DNA of 64,000 nt from Streptomyces sp. NBC_01016 (GTDB lineage: Bacteria; Actinomycetota; Actinomycetes; Streptomycetales; Streptomycetaceae). Every line of letters begins with the position of its first letter. Positions within the stretch are counted from its first letter, which is position 1. The position numbers and the translations under genes were made by a program. Of the stretch, positions 62,479-64,000 are shown in pieces. The notes under the pieces were generated by a model that saw nothing but the letters and a program-made list of their open reading frames with translations, did no database searches and was not told the DNA's origin. Location: the NCBI RefSeq assembly GCF_026341035.1, contig NZ_JAPEOQ010000001.1, forward strand, positions 1,426,001 to 1,490,000, given 5' to 3'.

Positions 62479-63615
62479 TTACGGACGGATCAGCCACTCG
62501 CCCTTGCGCAGCACGCCCTTGACCTCGAACTCCGCGTCCAGGACCACGAGATCGGCGTCCTTGCCGGGCTCCAGCGAGCCCACCTTGTCGTACATGCCAA
62601 GGAGTTGGGCCGGGTTCGCGGAGATGGCCCGGACGACGTCCTCGACGGGCAGTTTGTCGATCGTCACGGCACGCTTGAACGCCCGGTCGAGGGTCAGCGT
62701 CGAGCCCGCGATGGAGCCGCCCTCCACGAGCCGCGCCACGCTGTCCTTCACCTCGACCTCCAGCGGGCCGAGCATGTAGCGCCCGTCGCCGAACCCGGCG
62801 GCGTCCATCGCGTCGGTGATGAACGCGACCTTCTCCGCGCCCTTGTGATGGAACGCCAGCTCCAGGGCGGCCGGGTGCAGATGCGTGCCGTCGTTGATCA
62901 GCTCGACGGTGATCCGGTCGTCCTCCAGGAGCGCCGCGATCGGCCCCGGGTCGCGGTGGCCGAGGGGCGGCATCGCGTTGAACAGGTGCGTGGCGACCGT
63001 GGCGCCCGCGTCGATGGCCGCGGCCGTCTGCTCGTACGACGCGTCGGTGTGCCCGATCGCGGCGATCACGCCGTGCTCGGCGAGGAGGCGCACGGAGTCG
63101 ATGCCGCCGGGCAGTTCGGTGGCGAGAGTGACCATCTTGGCCTGGCCGCGGGCGGCGTCGATCAGCTTGCGGACCTCGGCCGGGTCGGGGTCGCGCAGCA
63201 GCGTCTCGTCGTGGGCGCCCTTGCGGCACGGCGAGATGAACGGGCCCTCGAAGTGGATGCCCGCGATCTCGCCGTGCTCGGCCAGCTCGGAGAGCAGCCC
63301 CGCGCGCTGCACGAGGAAGTCCATGTCGCCGGTGACGAAGGACGCGACGATCGTGGTCGTGCCGTGCTGCTGGTGCGTGCGCACCCCCGTGAGGATCTCG
63401 TCGATCGCGCCGGAGGTGAAGGACGCGCCGCCGCCGCCGTGGTTGTGCATGTCGACGAAGCCGGGCACCACCCAGTGGCCTGTCAGGTCGACGGTCTCGG
63501 CGCCGTCGGGGGCAGCCCCGGCGATCTTCGTGCCGTCGACGATGACGCGTCCGTCGGTGACGGTCCCGGTGGGCAGAACCACCTTGGCGCCGGCGAGCAC
63601 CTTTGCTGTGGCCAT
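62479..63615 (-). CDS. nagA: N-acetylglucosamine-6-phosphate deacetylase
   Basis: 378 residues, amidohydrolase superfamily. Metal and substrate ligands are in HNHGGGG, HFEGPFISP (Glu), IGHTDASYEQT, THLFNAMPPLGHR and catalytic Asp in FITDAMDAAG. It deacetylates GlcNAc-6-P to GlcN-6-P. The ATG shares one base with the ROK kinase stop (TGATG), so the two are coupled. In Streptomyces this locus is normally under DasR; its promoter lies outside the window. Confidence 0.95.
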   Translation of the reverse strand: MATAKVLAGAKVVLPTGTVTDGRVIVDGTKIAGAAPDGAETVDLTGHWVVPGFVDMHNHGGGGASFTSGAIDEILTGVRTHQQHGTTTIVASFVTGDMDFLVQRAGLLSELAEHGEIAGIHFEGPFISPCRKGAHDETLLRDPDPAEVRKLIDAARGQAKMVTLATELPGGIDSVRLLAEHGVIAAIGHTDASYEQTAAAIDAGATVATHLFNAMPPLGHRDPGPIAALLEDDRITVELINDGTHLHPAALELAFHHKGAEKVAFITDAMDAAGFGDGRYMLGPLEVEVKDSVARLVEGGSIAGSTLTLDRAFKRAVTIDKLPVEDVVRAISANPAQLLGMYDKVGSLEPGKDADLVVLDAEFEVKGVLRKGEWLIRP

Positions 63616-64000
63616 CAGGCGGTTACCTCCGAGGATCCAGTGGCTGCGGTGTGTTGGGGCTTTTGGCGGTCGAGCAGGTCCCAGGCGAGCAGGCCCGCGC
63701 CCAGGCATCCGGCGCTGTCCCCGAGGACGGCCGGGACGATCGTGGGGAGCGCCTGGAAGGTGACGCGCTCCCCGACGGCCGCACGCAGGGGTGTGAACAA
63801 GGTTTCCCCGGCCTCGGCGAGCCCGCCACCGATGATGAGCGTGCGGGGGTCCAGCAGAGTGAGCGCGAGCACCAGTCCGTCGGCGAGCGCGGCCACCGCG
63901 TCCTGCCAGACCTGGACCGCCTTCGGGTCGCCCGCGTCGACGGCCTTCGCGCAGTCCGCCGCGGTCGCCTTCTCGTCGCCGCTCGCCTCCTGCCAGGCCA
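63615..64000 (-). CDS. ROK-family sugar kinase, C-terminal part (cut by window edge)
   Basis: Only the last 128 codons lie in the window. They contain TLIIGGGLAEAGETLFTPLR, the hallmark C-terminal motif of ROK kinases, and end DRQKPQHTAATGSSEVTA. Its place directly before nagA points to GlcNAc or ManNAc kinase or a glucokinase-like enzyme; the N-terminal ATP-binding and zinc motifs are outside the window. Confidence 0.85.
   Translation of the reverse strand, partial: AWQEASGDEKATAADCAKAVDAGDPKAVQVWQDAVAALADGLVLALTLLDPRTLIIGGGLAEAGETLFTPLRAAVGERVTFQALPTIVPAVLGDSAGCLGAGLLAWDLLDRQKPQHTAATGSSEVTA

Overview
This window is a high-GC chromosomal segment of a Streptomyces-type actinomycete. The evidence is the strong G/C third-position bias, frequent GTG starts, the mycothiol gene mshA, the SenX3/RegX3-like phosphate pair PhoR-PhoP with PhoU, CarD, MsiK, the HbpS/SenS/SenR iron-redox system and a CdgB-type GAF-PAS-GGDEF protein. 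From memory, most of the gene order resembles the central chromosome of S. coelicolor (roughly SCO4190s to SCO4280s), so this is largely core genome. I see no antibiotic gene cluster, no CRISPR array and no intact insertion sequence.

Layout. 0-2.5 kb is accessory and decaying: a divergent MFS/MarR pair around a perfect operator, a broken secreted-esterase gene, and remnants of a TetR regulator and an unknown gene. 2.6-9.9 kb is core: an XRE regulator, an HbhA-like protein, DUF2516, a receiver-PP2C phosphatase, an NlpC/P60 hydrolase, a methyltransferase, mshA and a YbjN-like protein. 10-18.2 kb is mixed: a Tat-exported beta-helix protein, a putative DUF6247/RelE-like toxin-antitoxin pair, an MFS exporter, gpmA, a membrane protein, an SDR/TetR pair, a kinase and a 53-residue Cys-rich peptide. 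18.2-24.4 kb holds phoU/phoR-phoP with a three-unit PHO box, a lipoprotein, carD and ispD-ispF. 24.4-30.2 kb looks like an inserted block (GNAT, solute-binding lipoprotein, fused ABC permease with no ATPase, MFS, PPOX protein) bounded by inverted copies of a dispersed repeat. 30.3-37.7 kb holds cysS, rlmB, a DoxX protein, a nucleotidyltransferase, msiK with a candidate DasR site, and tRNA-Thr(TGT). 37.9-48.4 kb is a series of small stress, redox and regulatory genes, including a MarR-GNAT fusion whose operator covers its own start codon. 48.5-51.3 kb is senR, senS and hbpS. 51.4-58.4 kb holds an ankyrin/beta-propeller pair, M1 and M4 peptidases, TerD, an ArfB-like release factor and a flavin reductase. 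58.7-64 kb holds cdgB, a carbohydrate-binding-like membrane protein, a PfkB sugar kinase and nagA plus the end of a ROK kinase.

Connections. MsiK energises several sugar ABC importers, and a 13/16 match to the DasR dre consensus lies upstream of it; nagA and the ROK kinase later in the window metabolise imported N-acetylglucosamine. PhoU/PhoR/PhoP, SenS/SenR/HbpS, CdgB, the receiver phosphatase and the MHYT protein make this a sensory-rich segment. The most notable points are the dispersed repeat family with two subtypes (seven sites), the ABC block it brackets, several operators readable directly from sequence, the toxin-antitoxin pair and the Cys-rich peptide. I found no clearly new multi-gene defence or biosynthetic system.
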